The notes: generated from the letters alone by a model not told the origin. A DNA stretch of 64,000 nucleotides from Sclerotinia nivalis (GCA_029531795.1 JAPEIS010000002.1:992001-1056000); one strand, 5' to 3'; counted from the stretch's first letter, positions 44,500-57,115 are shown. Numbers and translations: made by a program.

Positions 44500-47400
44500 C
44501 GTTATCAAACGAAAACCTTGTACATATTACATCTGTTCGTTGTTACAACTCAAGGCTTATCTTTCGCTAAAGAAACAAACAATCGAACAAATCTAATAAT
44601 ATTGTTTGTTACTGTTCTATCGATGCCTAATCGATCCTATCCTATTTATGTTATAATGGATAACGGATATAAAGGATATATTTTCGCAAATCGAAATTGA
44701 ATAGAAACTATCAAACTCCCAATATACAAATTATCTATTCCGTTCGAAATCATTAGATTCGATGGAAAAATACTGCCCGAAAACCAAACAGATCATTATA
44801 TTCTAGCCGATCTGCAAATCAACAATCATTATAAGAAAAAATCGAAAATCTATATTACTGAACTAGCTTATTATCCAATTGTTTTGAAATTGGCCTAACT
44901 AAAAAAGTATAATCTTTATATTGGATTTATATTCAATACCTTTCGCTTCGATAACGAGTTTTATCGGAAGTCTTATAATATATCTACACAATTATTAAGT
45001 ATTCGAGCCTTATCCGATATTCCTATCAAAGCCTGTTTTGTTTATTTATCGCTTCGTTTTGAAGCGTTAAAGAAAAGAAATATAACAAATGTTTCAATCC
45101 GAGTTTGCTCGATGTATACCTGTCGAGGCTATAAGATGTTCCAAGCTAGTATCGATTTGATAAACCGAATCCTAAAAGAAAAAGAAGATTTTGTTTCCGA
45201 AGATCTGTTTACTGAATTTTGTTCGTAGATCGATATATTTTCTCTATATAATATTAATAAATTATCTTTGTATTATCTATACGATCATGATATCCGATTG
45301 CAAAATGGAGCTAAGCTATTGTTTGGAGTTCTGTATTCAATATCTCGGGATGAATTGAAAGCTTTGCAAGAATAATTAAGGGAAAACCTAGCAAAAGGAT
45401 TTATCCGATCGAGTTTCTCCGCTTCCGCTTTGTTTGTTTTATTTGTTAAAAAATCCAATAATAGTCTTCGATTCTGTGTAGATTATCGTATATTGAATAA
45501 TTTGTCTATAAAAGATCGATACTCGTTGCCTTTAATCAAAGAGTTTTTGAATAATCTGAAAGGGATGAAGTATTTTACAAAAATAGATATCATCTTGGCC
45601 TTCAATAATATCCGAATCAAAAAAGGACAAAAATACCTAATTGTATTCTGTACCCGATTCGGCCTGTTCGAAACCTTGATCATGCCGTTCAAGTTGACCA
45701 GAACCCTAACAACGTTCCAACGATTTATCAACGATACTCTAAAAGAATATTTGGATATATTCTGTATTGTTTATCTAGATGATATTCTAATTTATAGCAA
45801 GATCCATTCTGAATATATAAAATATATACAAAAGGTATTAGATATTTTATGGAAAACCGGATTGTATATCAATCTGTCGAAATGCGAATTCTTGAAACCT
45901 GAAACGAAATTCCTGGGTCTAATTGTAGGCCGAAAGGGGATCCGAATGGACCCAGCCAAGATTAAGACGATAATTGATTGGAAAACGCTGAAGAATTTAA
46001 TGGATGTATAAATGTTTATAGGGTTTAGTAATTTCTATCGATACTTTATTTGCGATTTCTTTTCGATCATTTGTTCGATAGTAAATCTAACCAAAAAGGA
46101 TATAGTCTTCCAATGGGATCCTGGTTGTAAAAAATCGTTCTCGAATCTGAAAGCCGTATTTACAATAACATCTGTATTAGCCTTTTTCGATTGGGAAAAG
46201 AATGTAATTCTAGAGACGGACATATCGGATTATATATCTGTTGAAGTCCTTTCCCAATACAATAACGATGGGATTCTGAAATTTGTTGTATATTTCTCAA
46301 AAAAGTATTCAATTGCAGAATATAATTACAAGATTTATGATAAAGAATTACTAACAATTATCTACTGTTTCGAAAAATAACAATCCGAATTAGAAAGCAC
46401 CTTTTCCCCGATCAAAATTATTACGGATTATAAGAATCTGGAGTACTTTATAATAACAAAGCTATTGAATTATCGTCAAGTTCGTTGATCTGAATTTCTA
46501 TTCCGTTTCAATTTCAAGATTATATACCGTTTCGGAAAGCAAGAAGCGAAATCCGATGCTTTGATCAAAAGATTAAAGGATTTGTTTAAAGAGGAAGATG
46601 AACGTTTCCTTTATCAAAATCAGATTGTTTTGAAAATCGAAAATCTAGATACAAATCTGTTTTCTATTGTTAAACCAAAAAAGAAAATCTGTTTTGCAAT
46701 TACAATTTATAATCAAATTTGTATCGATATTCCGTCATCTATCTGCAATCCCGAATCATCTATTCGCGAATCTGGATTATTTGCCTGTGAACTTGAATCA
46801 TCTGTGATATCCGATAATTCAATCCTTGTCCAATTATTTGAATTTATACAATTGGAACCCCCTGAAGAACTGAAACCTTTGTTCGTTGAAGCTTACCTAT
46901 CCGATTCGTTTCTGTTATCGATCTTAAAAGCTTTAAAAAAGAATACTGCTAGATATCTGTATATTACATTATCTGAATATATTGTGAACAATGATCTATT
47001 ATATTATCATAAAAAGCTTTATATTCCTAATTACGATTTTCTGAAAGCAAAACTTCTTCGAATAATCTACAATTCCCTTATTGCTGGACACCCGTACCAT
47101 ACCCATACTTTCGAATTGCTTTCCCGAAATTACTATTGGCCTGAATATTATAACTACATCTCCCATTGGATACACAATTGTTATAATTGCTACCAAGCTA
47201 CCCCGAACCATAGAAAACAAGAAGAAATCTTACGCCCTTTTCCAATCCCACAACAAGCTTGAAGAGATATCTCAATCGATTTCATCATCTATCTTCCGAA
47301 AAGCTCTAAATACGATACAATATTTATTGTAATCGATCGATTGACCAAAATGAAGCATTTCCTGTCCTGCCGAAGAACCTATAACTCCGAAGAAGTCTCC

Positions 47401-48360
47401 CGTCTATTCCTGAAGCATATATAAAAGCTCTACAGTCTACCATAGATTATTATATCCAATCGTAAAGCTCAATTTATCTTTGACTTCTAAAAATATATCT
47501 GTAAACGATTAGATACTATTTCGAAACTATCGACAACTTATCATTCTGAAACCGATGAACAAACAAAAAGAACGAATATAATACTCGAATAATACCTTCG
47601 CTCGTATATATCCTATCTGCAGAACAACTGATCCGAATAATTACCAATCGTCGAATTCTCGATTAACTCTATTTGATCCGAAAACTCCCGCCTATTGCCA
47701 TTCTTTGCCAATTACGATTTCCATTCTCGAATAAATTTCAAATTCGTTGCACTCTCTGATCACCCTAGAATTCTGGACGTTGAGGAATTTATCAAAAAGA
47801 TGAAATCGATCGTCGATCATCTAAAGACCGAATTGACCGCTAATCAAATCTATTATTCGAAGAATACCGATTCCTATCGTTCGTTTACCCGTCGATACTA
47901 ACCTGGAGATCTAGTCTAACTTAATACTAAAAATATCCGAACTCTTCGTCCCCAGAAAAAGCTAGATTGGAAGAACTTAAATCCCTTTCGAATTCTAAAG
48001 AGCATAAACTCGTATGCTTACAAACTGAAACTCTCTATCTCTATAAAGAATCATCCAATCTTTCATATTAACCTATTGTATCCCACCAATAATAACCCTA
48101 TCCCCGATCAATACAATCCGCCTCCCCCTTCTATCGAAATTGAAAACATTGAACAATTCGATATAAAGGAAATCCTGAATTTCCAATAGAAACATCGGAA
48201 TTGTAGTAGCCCCCACCTGAAGTATACTATCCGATGGATAAACTATAATACACCTACCAAAGAATCTGCAAAGTATTTGAAGAATACTCAAAAACTAATC
48301 TGTAATTATCACCATCGTTATCCGGATAAACCTAATCCCCCTAATCATCTCAACGAAGCT
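44500..48360 (+). pseudogene. pol of gypsy element 1 (protease, RT, RNase H, integrase)
   Basis: One frame, -1 relative to gag, is maintained from 44518 to about 47,900 with only nonsense interruptions. Landmarks: protease YVIMDNGYKGYIF (DSG-type site changed to DNG); [18 protein letters not shown] and the catalytic YLDD (VYLDDILIY, about 45,770); the RT/RNase H connection [18 protein letters not shown] at 46,009; RNase H LETDISDY; integrase zinc region HPYHTHTFELL...CYNCYQA, then DISIDFIIYLP and VIDRLTKMKHFL with a stop where Trp is expected. The end (PPPSIEIENIEQF... YTIRWINYN) resembles a chromodomain-like tail. Confidence 0.88.
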
Positions 48361-48381
48361 CGACCCTAAGAAGGGGGATAC

Positions 48382-48594
48382 TATCACGAGATCCCTGTAT
48401 ATGGTATACAGAGACTGCTCGGATTCCGATCCATAGGAATCGGACCTCGGATAAGTGTAGACTAGCCCCGATCGGGGTTAGCACTACACATAAATGTATT
48501 TAAGGAACCGTTTCTTCTATAGAAACGTAACTCTTCGAGCTACGTCTTATTAATAAAAGTGATTCCTGTTGTCCTGTCTGTTGCCTCTATGATA
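48382..48594 (+). repeat. 3' LTR of gypsy element 1
   Basis: 213 bp, starting TATCACGAGA and ending TGATA. Compared with the 5' LTR, the differences I see in the first 70 bp are all transitions (G to A or C to T). Confidence 0.95.
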
Positions 48595-48982
48595 CAATGC
48601 TCCATTACATGATCTGATACTAATATGGTCTGTGCTCGTTTGTTCTTATGATCGGTAAGATACACAACATTTTCGAAGAATTGAATTTTTCGAAAAATGT
48701 GTTTATTATCATGTTTTATTGATCAATCGATCATTCTTATCATCTATAGGATTTAAAAACGAAACTTTTCAGCCCCGGCAGGCGCTGTACGGATGCGTTT
48801 CCGCCATTATGCTTTCCGTCCCCTCGATCTCCTTCTTCTCCCAAGCCCTCATTAATACAGTTAATACTGCTACTAATAGAGCAAATGAAGGTCAATAGAT
48901 TTTTAGCCCCATCGCTTCGCTATGGGACGATTATCTCAATACCGAAGCAGTTCGGGCTCTCCCTACCCGATTTCGAAAACCC

Positions 48983-50302
48983 TTGATTGCGTTATGTACC
49001 GATATCTCTTTTACAGCAAACAAACATTTCGATGCATTTATCAATGGATCTCATCTTTCTCGATCTACCAAACCTTCTACTAAAACTTCTGTCAATCCCT
49101 TTGGCCTTGATGTACAAACCTCTCAACCGGTACTCATGCTTGAAACCATTAAACCTATAAAAGCCCCTGCTACAGTCCAATATCTTAAGGATTCCATCTA
49201 TGTTCAAAAGGCTGCGACTCCTTTACCATCAATTATACAATTTACAAATCCAAAAACTGGGAACCGAATTGGATCTCAATTCAAAACTCAATCTCAAATC
49301 TTATACAAAACTGATATTCGTCTTTTTGTTCGAATTGGACTTGATTATCCAGTTCGAAAAGTTGGTTCTTTTGTTATACTTAGTGTATTGAAAAAACAAT
49401 TAGGAAACGATACTAAATTTCTGAAAGAAGTTTAAGCAATAAATACTAAGTTTGTATTATATACGAATTTTCTAGCGAATTTAACAGCTTTAGAAAACCT
49501 TTCAAATATAATCGAAAAAGTATTCGAAACCTGCAAAATCGAACGATAACAATTATGGATTATATATCGATTGAATTATATTCTACGAATCATTACAATT
49601 TTGGGAGATTTATAACAATTGATTATTGTTCCAGTCGAATCGGAAACTATATTCGATATTATCAACGATAATATAGGATAATAAGCAATCCAAACAATTG
49701 AATCTATACAAAGCAAAGAATCCGGATTGTATAATTCTATTTAGTTTTTGAGTTTTCCAGTTTTGCAATATACAACCCTTCCCAAGAACTTTCGGATTTT
49801 AGGAATTACAATTAATACTTTCTAAATCGTTTTCAAACCCAAGATAATCCAATATATTCGATACTTTCAATGGTACAATACTCGAGTTTGCTTTCGTCTA
49901 GAAAGATGCTGAATCTGTAGTACAATCGAATATACAAAAAAGAATCATTCAATTCGATATAATACAATTTATGTTTGTCCAGTGAAATGTCTATATTGTG
50001 AAAACCCCTATTCTGCAGACAATCTATATTGCTCCCTTTGTTTTACTAACAAAGGCCTTAAAAGCAAATCGGAAAAACAAGTTATCCAGAAAACCTCAAA
50101 AGAAGCTAGGATTAAAGTTTATACTAATACAAAATGCTTTCGAATTTCAAAAGCCGATTCCCCTATAAAGAAACCTATTACTCCTTCAACTCCAATCCAA
50201 ACTCTTTCGATACTATCTTCATTGATACCACCTTCTTTTAATCTTTTTAATTGTTTTATTATATTAGAAGCTTTTTCTTTTTCAATTCCTTTTAATATAT
50301 AA
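48983..50302 (+). pseudogene. ORF1 (gag-like) of LINE-A
   Basis: The N-terminal 150 codons are open (48983-49435; FTANKHFDAFINGSHLSRST). After a stop-rich stretch the zinc-knuckle region in the same frame is readable at about 49,905-50,040 (CSTIEYTKKNHSI... CLYCENPYSADNLYCSLC). The basic tail follows to 50302. Confidence 0.75.
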
Positions 50303-50339
50303 TTCTAGATTATCTTCTAAATCATTAACCATTTTACAA

Positions 50340-53300
50340 GCTAATATAGCCAAAAACACTACTTTACATGAATTAGTACTTTTCTTAATCAATGATTCTT
50401 GTATTGATATAATTCTGATTCAAGAACTTTATATATTCTCAAATATTTCATATCGAATCATTAAATCCCATCCTGCTTATAAAACTTTTATACCATTCGA
50501 TATGTCACGGGGTCCCCGTATATGGTATACGGAGACCGCTCGGGTTCCGACCCGTAGGAGTCGGACCTCGGATAAGTGTAGGCTAGCCCCGGTCGGGGCT
50601 AGCGCTACACATAAATGTATTTAAGGAACCGTTCCTTCTATAGAAACGTAGCTCTTCGAGCTACGTCTTATCAATAAAAGTGATTTCTGTTATCCTGTCT
50701 GCTGCCTCCGTGATACGATAATTGGGAAACCCAGCCTTGTATGATATTTTATACCCGAAAAAATACAGGTATTCGAACTAATCAGTTCCGATCTGTATCC
50801 TCCCGGGATTTATTATTTTTACAAATTCAATCTTTAACTGATTCTATTTTTACAATTATTAATATTTATAATACTCCTAAAAGTTGTACAAATGAAAACT
50901 AAACAATACAAACTCTCTTTGATTTATTTTCGAATATTTTAAATTCTATACTTCTTGCAGGGGATCTAAACCTTTATTATTCGAAATGGAATCCCTTTTG
51001 TTCTTCACATTCAAATTCTACAGAATCTTTTACAATCTGGTTAGATACAAATTCTTTCAATTTTCTTTCTACAATCGATAAATCTATCCACAATTTGGGC
51101 AACATTCTCGATTTAGCTTTTCTTTCAGGATTATATACAGCCAATACAACTTTTGCATTGCATTTGAATACAACTTCCGATTATCGATCCTTATTGATAA
51201 TTTTGAATTGGAATACAAGATTTCAGGACCCGATCCAAAGATTCCGAATCAATATATTAGACAAAAAACTCTTCTTTATTTTATTAATAAAGAATCTATT
51301 GAATCTAGATCTATTAGCTCTGAACACAATCACAGATCTTGATAAATTAGTTTTAGATATCACTCAAGCTCTACAATCAGTATACATAGGATCAGTTCAA
51401 AGATCATTCGGCCGAAACATAAATCAACCATAATGGAACAAAGCCTGTCGGACAACTGTTCAAAAAAACCGAACGAACAATTCTTCAGAATCAAAACAAA
51501 ATCTTCGAAAGATTGTCAAAAAAGCGAAAAAGGAATTCTGGTTTTCTAAACTTGATTTAATCAAGGAAATAAAAGATATCTTTAAAATAACAAAATGATA
51601 TCAATCAGTTAAAACATATCGAACTCCTCCTTTAGTAAATCCTTTAGATCATTCTCTTGCTACAATAATTCAAACTAAAAAAGATCTACTCATTAATAAT
51701 CTACTGACCAATACAGCTGAAATTAACGATATCCTATTTGATTCGCTTTTAATTTCCATTCGTTCAATTGTCTTTCCTGCTATCACAATTCAGGATATTC
51801 AAACTACTATCCTTCGTACAAGTAATACAGCTCCAGGAATAGACGAGATCCCTACCAAGATCCTACAATTAACATAACCATTGATCGAACCATATATCTT
51901 ACAACTCTTTCAAAAATGCCTCGAAATAGATCACCATCCTAAATACTTCCGATCAGCAATTATAACCATCATTCCGAAACCGAACAAATCAAATCGCACA
52001 AGTCCTAGATCTTATAGACCAATAACCCTGCTCTCAATATTAGGAAAAGATCTCAAACATTTGATTGCAAAGAAAATATCCTGAATTGCTATAACCCTCA
52101 AAATACTAGCCAAACAACAATTCGGAGCACTTCCCCTGCATTCATCAATCGATTTCACAACTTGTTTTACACATAATTTGGAAATGGCTTTGAATTCAAG
52201 TTCTAAAGCTACCTTATTAATTATAAATATCAAAGATGCTTTTGATGCTATTCTCCCAGGACATTTGGTCCGCCGATTCAGGGAACAAAGATGGCCTGAT
52301 AACCTAATTCAATGAATACAATCATTCTCTACAAATCGAACAATTTGCATTCAACTTGACGGCAAAACAAGACCCAACACTAGTATTGAATATAGTTTGC
52401 TACAAAACTCCTCAATTTCGCTTATTCTTTTCATACTTTATATAGCTCCTTTGTTTTGATTAAATAATCCTACTCGAAGATTTGGATATACAGACAATAT
52501 TACACTAATAGCTTTTTCTTCAAACTTACAATCTAATTGTGATCAATTACAATTCGAAATGCTGGAGGCTTTGGATTGGGGCAAATCTGAAGGGATCACT
52601 TTCGATCCTATGAAGTCTGAACTGATTCACTTCTTTAGAGGTTCCAGGAAAGATATCGAAAGTTTTATTATCTATACAGAAAATCTTTCAATAATAGAGA
52701 AACCAGACCTATTAAAATGATTGAAAGTTTACTTCAATAAGGAACTGAGTTTCAAATTTCATATTCAGATCCTTTCAATTAAGGCTCTTACAATTGTGAA
52801 TGCATTGCGTTCGTTTAGAAGGACAATCCAAGGTATTCCATCAATTTTGCTTCAAAAAGCGATTACAATTTATATTCTAAAGAAATACTACTTTGTAGTC
52901 GAAACCTGATGGTCTAACCGAACTAGAAAACGAAGCCTAAACTTCACAATCTCGAATTAAATAGATAAACATTTGAAGCTTTTGAATAAGATTGTATTAA
53001 CTAGCATTCGAGCAATCCTCCCTGTATTCCGTACAATTAATACTACTGCTTTATACAAGGAATCAAATCTGATGCCTCCTGAGATTGAACTAAATTTGAT
53101 ATCTCAGAGCTTCGCTACCCGAACGGCTCGATTAGATTCTAAACATTCCCTTCGAATTCGAATCAAAAATATCCTAGCTAAAGTTGGGACTAGAATTGTT
53201 GAATCAAGGTTTTCAAGAATTATCCTAGCTCTTCCAAAAACTGAATATATTAATCCAATTGCTTTTCCCTTTTGGAGGAACAAAGAATTGTATATTATCA

Positions 53301-54298
53301 TAGAAATCCGGATCGATGGTCCTCTCGATTGTTCGAAGGAACGAACAGCTAAGGATTTCGAAAAATTTATATTTATGATTCCAAAAAGTGATTTGCAAGT
53401 CTTCTTTGATGGTTTGAAAAGCGAAGCTCTGGATGATACTATAGAAGGTAGATCAATGATTTATCAATACAATCTGCAAATGGATCGACAGGCTTTCTCA
53501 TTAGGCTGTAATGCTGAAGTCTTCGATATCGAAGCAGCTACAACTTTGAAAAATGCTCAAACAATAATACAGTTACCCTCAACTAGGTTCGCTACAAACC
53601 TTTAGGTTTTCTTAGATAACCTAAAGATTGCTATATGATTAAACTTTCATTCCATTGGATCCTTTCAATCTGTATTTGAAGAATTCTACGAATTAACTAT
53701 AGTTTGGTCTCTCAGGCCCTGTTTGCTATATACTCGCCCTAACTCAATTCGAATTCGATGAGTTTCTGGACACCTAGATATCCCCAGAAACGAAGCAGCG
53801 GACAAAGCAGCTAAAAAGGGAGCAGCATTCCCATCCCCATCTAATCCTATCTATACTCTCGCTTTCTTAAAAATAATCGCTAAAACAAATACTAAATCAG
53901 CAAAAACTAAATTATAGACAACCATAGTATTACAAAACTACAATAATCTTTTTATAACTTATAACAACAAATCGATTATGCTTTCTTTTGATCGAACAAT
54001 ACTAAGATATATCCTAGCAGCCAAATCTCAATATAACGATTTCGCAGCGTATCACAATCGCTTCAATCACGAAGATACTTATATATTATACTCATATAGG
54101 AAAAGAAAATCCCCTTTTCATTTTTATTTTTGTAAAATTGAAAATGCTCAAAAAACCCTTTCAAAGTTACCATCATCTGAAGCCATCCCCTATCTTTTGG
54201 GAAGCATAGAAGGAGCAGCGAAACTAACAGTTTGGTTCAAATCTACAAGGTTCTATCAGGATATATGTCCTCGATTCCCTATACAACTTATTAATTGA
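50340..54298 (+). pseudogene. ORF2 (endonuclease-RT-RNase H) of LINE-A
   Basis: The endonuclease begins near 50,370 (LVLFLINDSCIDIILIQELY), is interrupted by a solo LTR, and resumes with ILLAGDLNLYYSKWNPF (about 50,955). Reverse transcriptase motifs are SYRPITLLSILGKDLKHLIA (52,010), IINIKDAFDAI, and a mutated active site RRFGYTDNITLIAFS, where YADD is expected. RNase H follows (VFFDGLKSEAL, FDIEAATTLKNA, VSGHLDIPRNEAADKAAKKG), then the C-terminal HFYFC block. From 51,095 to 54,298 one frame is kept with only stops. Confidence 0.85.
50503..50715 (+). repeat. Solo LTR of the gypsy-1 family inside LINE-A
   Basis: 213 bp, nearly identical to the 5' LTR of gypsy 1, with a perfect 5-bp duplication CGATA (50498-50502 and 50716-50720). 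It represents an insertion followed by LTR-LTR recombination, after LINE-A had inserted. Confidence 0.95.
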
Positions 54299-54783
54299 AG
54301 GATTGCTTTGATTTTTATTTTTATTTTATTTTATTTTTTTATGTTATTTTTGGATTTTCTTTGTATAAGACGTTGAGTTTTGGTTCGGAAAGATTGAGTT
54401 TGTATAAACTTTAAAAAAAAAAAAAAAAATCTTTATATTAACAAAATCATATTAAAAAAGCTCGATTGCAACGACGAAGGAGAGGAGATCAGGAATCGAG
54501 GGATCTAACTATATTGTAAAGGACAGCTGAAATATCTACCCAAGGGATTAACTCAATACGCAACGGCAATCATATAAACCCTGCTGAAGCATTTAGCATA
54601 TATAATACTAGTAAATTTAGATTAGCTAGTTAGAAACCCAGGGGCCTTCCTCCCCTGGCGTCCTTTGTCCCAATTGGGAATTTGAGGCCTGTACTTCGCA
54701 CAGAGCCTCGGACGAAAAATATCACACACACACACACACACACTATGATCGGTAACTGTAAGATCCGTGATCGTAACAAATGG

Positions 54784-57033
54784 GACTCTTTTTTAAACAA
54801 AAGTTCAAATGTCAATCAATTAGTTGAGTGGTTTGAAAACTATAATTTTACAATTATAAACGAATCAGGTATTAGTATATTTTATCGAATGAATATGACA
54901 AATCTAAGTGTGTTAGATTTTATTTTAGTTATAGAAACTATATTATTTAATATATTTGATTGACAAGTTCTTCTTGATTTTGGATCAGATCATTTAGGGG
55001 TTATATTCGAAGTGAAAGGTATATCGCTTTTTATATAATAAATCCTGTTATCAAGATACAATACAAAGCGAATAGATTGGGATAAATTCATCTCAATATT
55101 CAAAACAGAAATTTTGATATCTATAATCCTGAACTTCAAGGATTATCTCGATCTTTTTATTCTAGAATCCGATTCCCTTGATGTTCTGAATGATCAAAGC
55201 CAATTAGTAAAAACATTCAATGAAGCTATTAAAGAATTCATTCAAATTATCATTAGATCAGTGAAAGCTAGTATTCCGAAACTCAAAACAATTAAGAAAA
55301 CGAAGCCTTAATGGTTCATTGAATTGAAAGCCCTTCGGAAATGTTTCGCGTTGGTTTATAATACTTCCAAACAATACTTCGAAGACGATATATTCAAAAA
55401 GATTTATTAATCAACAAGAAATTATTATTTTCAAACTATCAAAACAACTAAAAAGAATTATTGGAATGAATTTCTTGAAAAGAAGGATATTCAAACGATT
55501 TTCAAAGCAATGTTCTATATAAAAGATCTTTAAATTGAAAAGATCCCGAATATCCGTTCTAATTCTTTTTAATTCGAAAGCTTATTCGAAGGAAAATGTT
55601 CGGCATTCAGATCAATCTTATTTCTTCCCCTTTCAATTACCTTAGTATTTATATAGGAAGGGTACAAATAATCGAACAAATGGGATTGGCCCAAATTCAC
55701 CGAAAGCGAGCTCTTTAATGTTTGTTCAATTAAGATAAAAGGAAAGATTCCTGGTTCAGATGGAATTACTCAGGAAATCATCATTTAAGTTTACAAAGCA
55801 ATCCCTACAACTTTTTTCATTTTATTCAGCAATTTAATCAATTTCGGGTATCATTTTTCTTGTTGGAAATAAGTTATAGGAACTATATTCAAGAAACTCT
55901 CAAAACCAGACTATTCTATTTCAAAAGCATACATAATTATTACTCTTCTTAACTGTTTAAACAAGATAAGTGAAAGAATTCTAGTTCAAAGATTTAATTA
56001 TCTAATTGAAACAACGAAATTGCTTCATTATTCTCAAATGGATAACAAACAAAAGAAATCAGTAATTGATATAATTCTTCTATTTACTATAAAAATCGAA
56101 AGAAATTTAAGGATCCAAAAGAAAACCTTAATTCTTTTTTTTGGATATTAAAGGAGCTTTCGATTATATATCCAAAAATCGATTTTTAGATATCTGTAAG
56201 AAGTTATATCTTTCAATTAGTTTTATAACTTGGATTTCATCATTTCTGAAAAAAAGATTATTCAAATTTGTATTCGATATTCAAATAGAATCGTTCAAAT
56301 CAATCAATACTGGAATCCTTCAAAGAAGTTTTATATCATCAATTCTCTTCTTAATTTATATCCAAGATCTTTTTCAATCGAATTCGATTGGATTTCTTTT
56401 ATATATTGATGATATAGTTTTGATCATTTATTCTATCAATTGGAAAAAGAATATTCTTATTCTCGAAAAAACAATTACAAATATCTATACTTTTGATAAG
56501 AAAAACGCTATCCAATTCGATTTAGCAAAAACAAAATTAATATATTTCTCTACATCCAAATATACAAAAGACACTTCAATCAAACTACCCAATCTTGAGA
56601 TTGTTCAATCTTCGATACTAATCAGATAGTTGGATGTATAATTCGATCCTGGCCTTAGCTTCAAATAATACATTACAATCAGAACTATTCAAGCCAAAGC
56701 CTTGTTTTATCGAATAACTAGATTAGCCAATATTAAGAAAGGATTTAGTCCCAAAGTTATGAAACAATTATATATAACTTACGTAATTAATATAACCGAT
56801 TACAATTCTATCATTTAATAAAAAAATTAAATTCAATTCAAGAAAACTCTTCAATCAATTCAGAATCTAGCTCTTCGCAAGATTCTAAAGGTCTTCAAAA
56901 CCTTACTTATCAAATCAATAGAAATAGAAATAACCCTTTGCCTTCCAGAAGTCAAATTAAATATTGAAATAAAACAATATACTTTCAGATTATTAAAAAT
57001 CTCTTGATTACATTCAATCAATCAAATTATATC
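54784..57033 (+). mobile_element. LINE-B, 3' part (rest of endonuclease and reverse transcriptase)
   Basis: It resumes directly after AATGG with the endonuclease (LVEWFENYNFTIINESGISI, then SVLDFILV). RT follows: LDIKGAFDYISKNRFLDI (56,141), FISSILFLIYIQDLF, catalytic LLYIDDIVLII, AIQFDLAKTKLIYF, LPNLEIVQ, then stop-riddled FDPGLSFK and RITRLANIKKGFSP. A frame change occurs at an eight-T run (about 56,135-56,142), upstream of the RT. The same subfamily as the 34.3-35.25 kb fragment. Cut at 57,033 by gypsy 2; the RNase H is not in the window. Confidence 0.85.
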
Positions 57034-57115
57034 TGTTACGGGTTCATCTCCCTTCACCTGCACGTGATCATGTGTGCCTTAGGCACATATGCATACATTC
57101 ACTTCTATATAGTCA
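57034..57115 (+). repeat. 5' LTR of gypsy element 2 (part confirmed by the 3' copy)
   Basis: These 82 bp are matched by 63620-63701 with scattered transitions. The LTR continues further right (probably past 57,200), but its end is not fixed because the other copy is cut. It contains the palindrome GTGCC-TTA-GGCAC. Confidence 0.85.

Larger units (their letters stand above)
42972..48594 (+). mobile_element. Gypsy element 1 (Ty3/gypsy chromovirus), full length but inactive
   Basis: Two 213-bp LTRs (42972-43184, 48382-48594) flank a gag-pol region of about 5.2 kb in the order gag, protease, reverse transcriptase, RNase H, integrase, weak chromodomain. A 5-bp target duplication CAATG is at 42967-42971 and 48595-48599. 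A polypurine tract (AAGAAGGGGGA) immediately precedes the 3' LTR. Many in-frame stop codons at sites where CAA, CAG, CGA or TGG would be expected, and transitions separating the LTRs, point to RIP. It sits inside the solo LTR. Confidence 0.93.
48659..54743 (+). mobile_element. LINE-A, full-length Tad-like non-LTR retrotransposon
   Basis: 6085 bp flanked by a perfect 12-bp duplication TATGATCGGTAA (48647-48658 and 54744-54755) in the split solo LTR. The order is about 320 bp 5' UTR, ORF1, ORF2 (endonuclease, reverse transcriptase, RNase H), 3' UTR with a 17-A run (about 54,412) and a terminal CA repeat (54723-54743). Both frames contain stop codons; an extra 213-bp solo LTR plus 5-bp duplication sits in the endonuclease. 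The 5' end reappears at 63,706. Confidence 0.92.
42689..54778 (+). repeat. Solo LTR (365 bp in total) split in three by later insertions
   Basis: The pieces are 42689-42971, 48600-48658 and 54756-54778. The left end is TGTTACGCCG and the right end CGTAACA, a complementary terminal pair, and the outermost flanks carry a perfect 5-bp duplication AATGG (42684-42688 and 54779-54783) in LINE-B. Joined after removing gypsy 1 and LINE-A (and one copy of each duplication), the pieces total 365 bp with no coding sequence, as expected of a solo LTR. A direct repeat (TCGAAGCTCCAATG twice) lies in the first piece. Family of the parent element is unknown. Confidence 0.82.
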
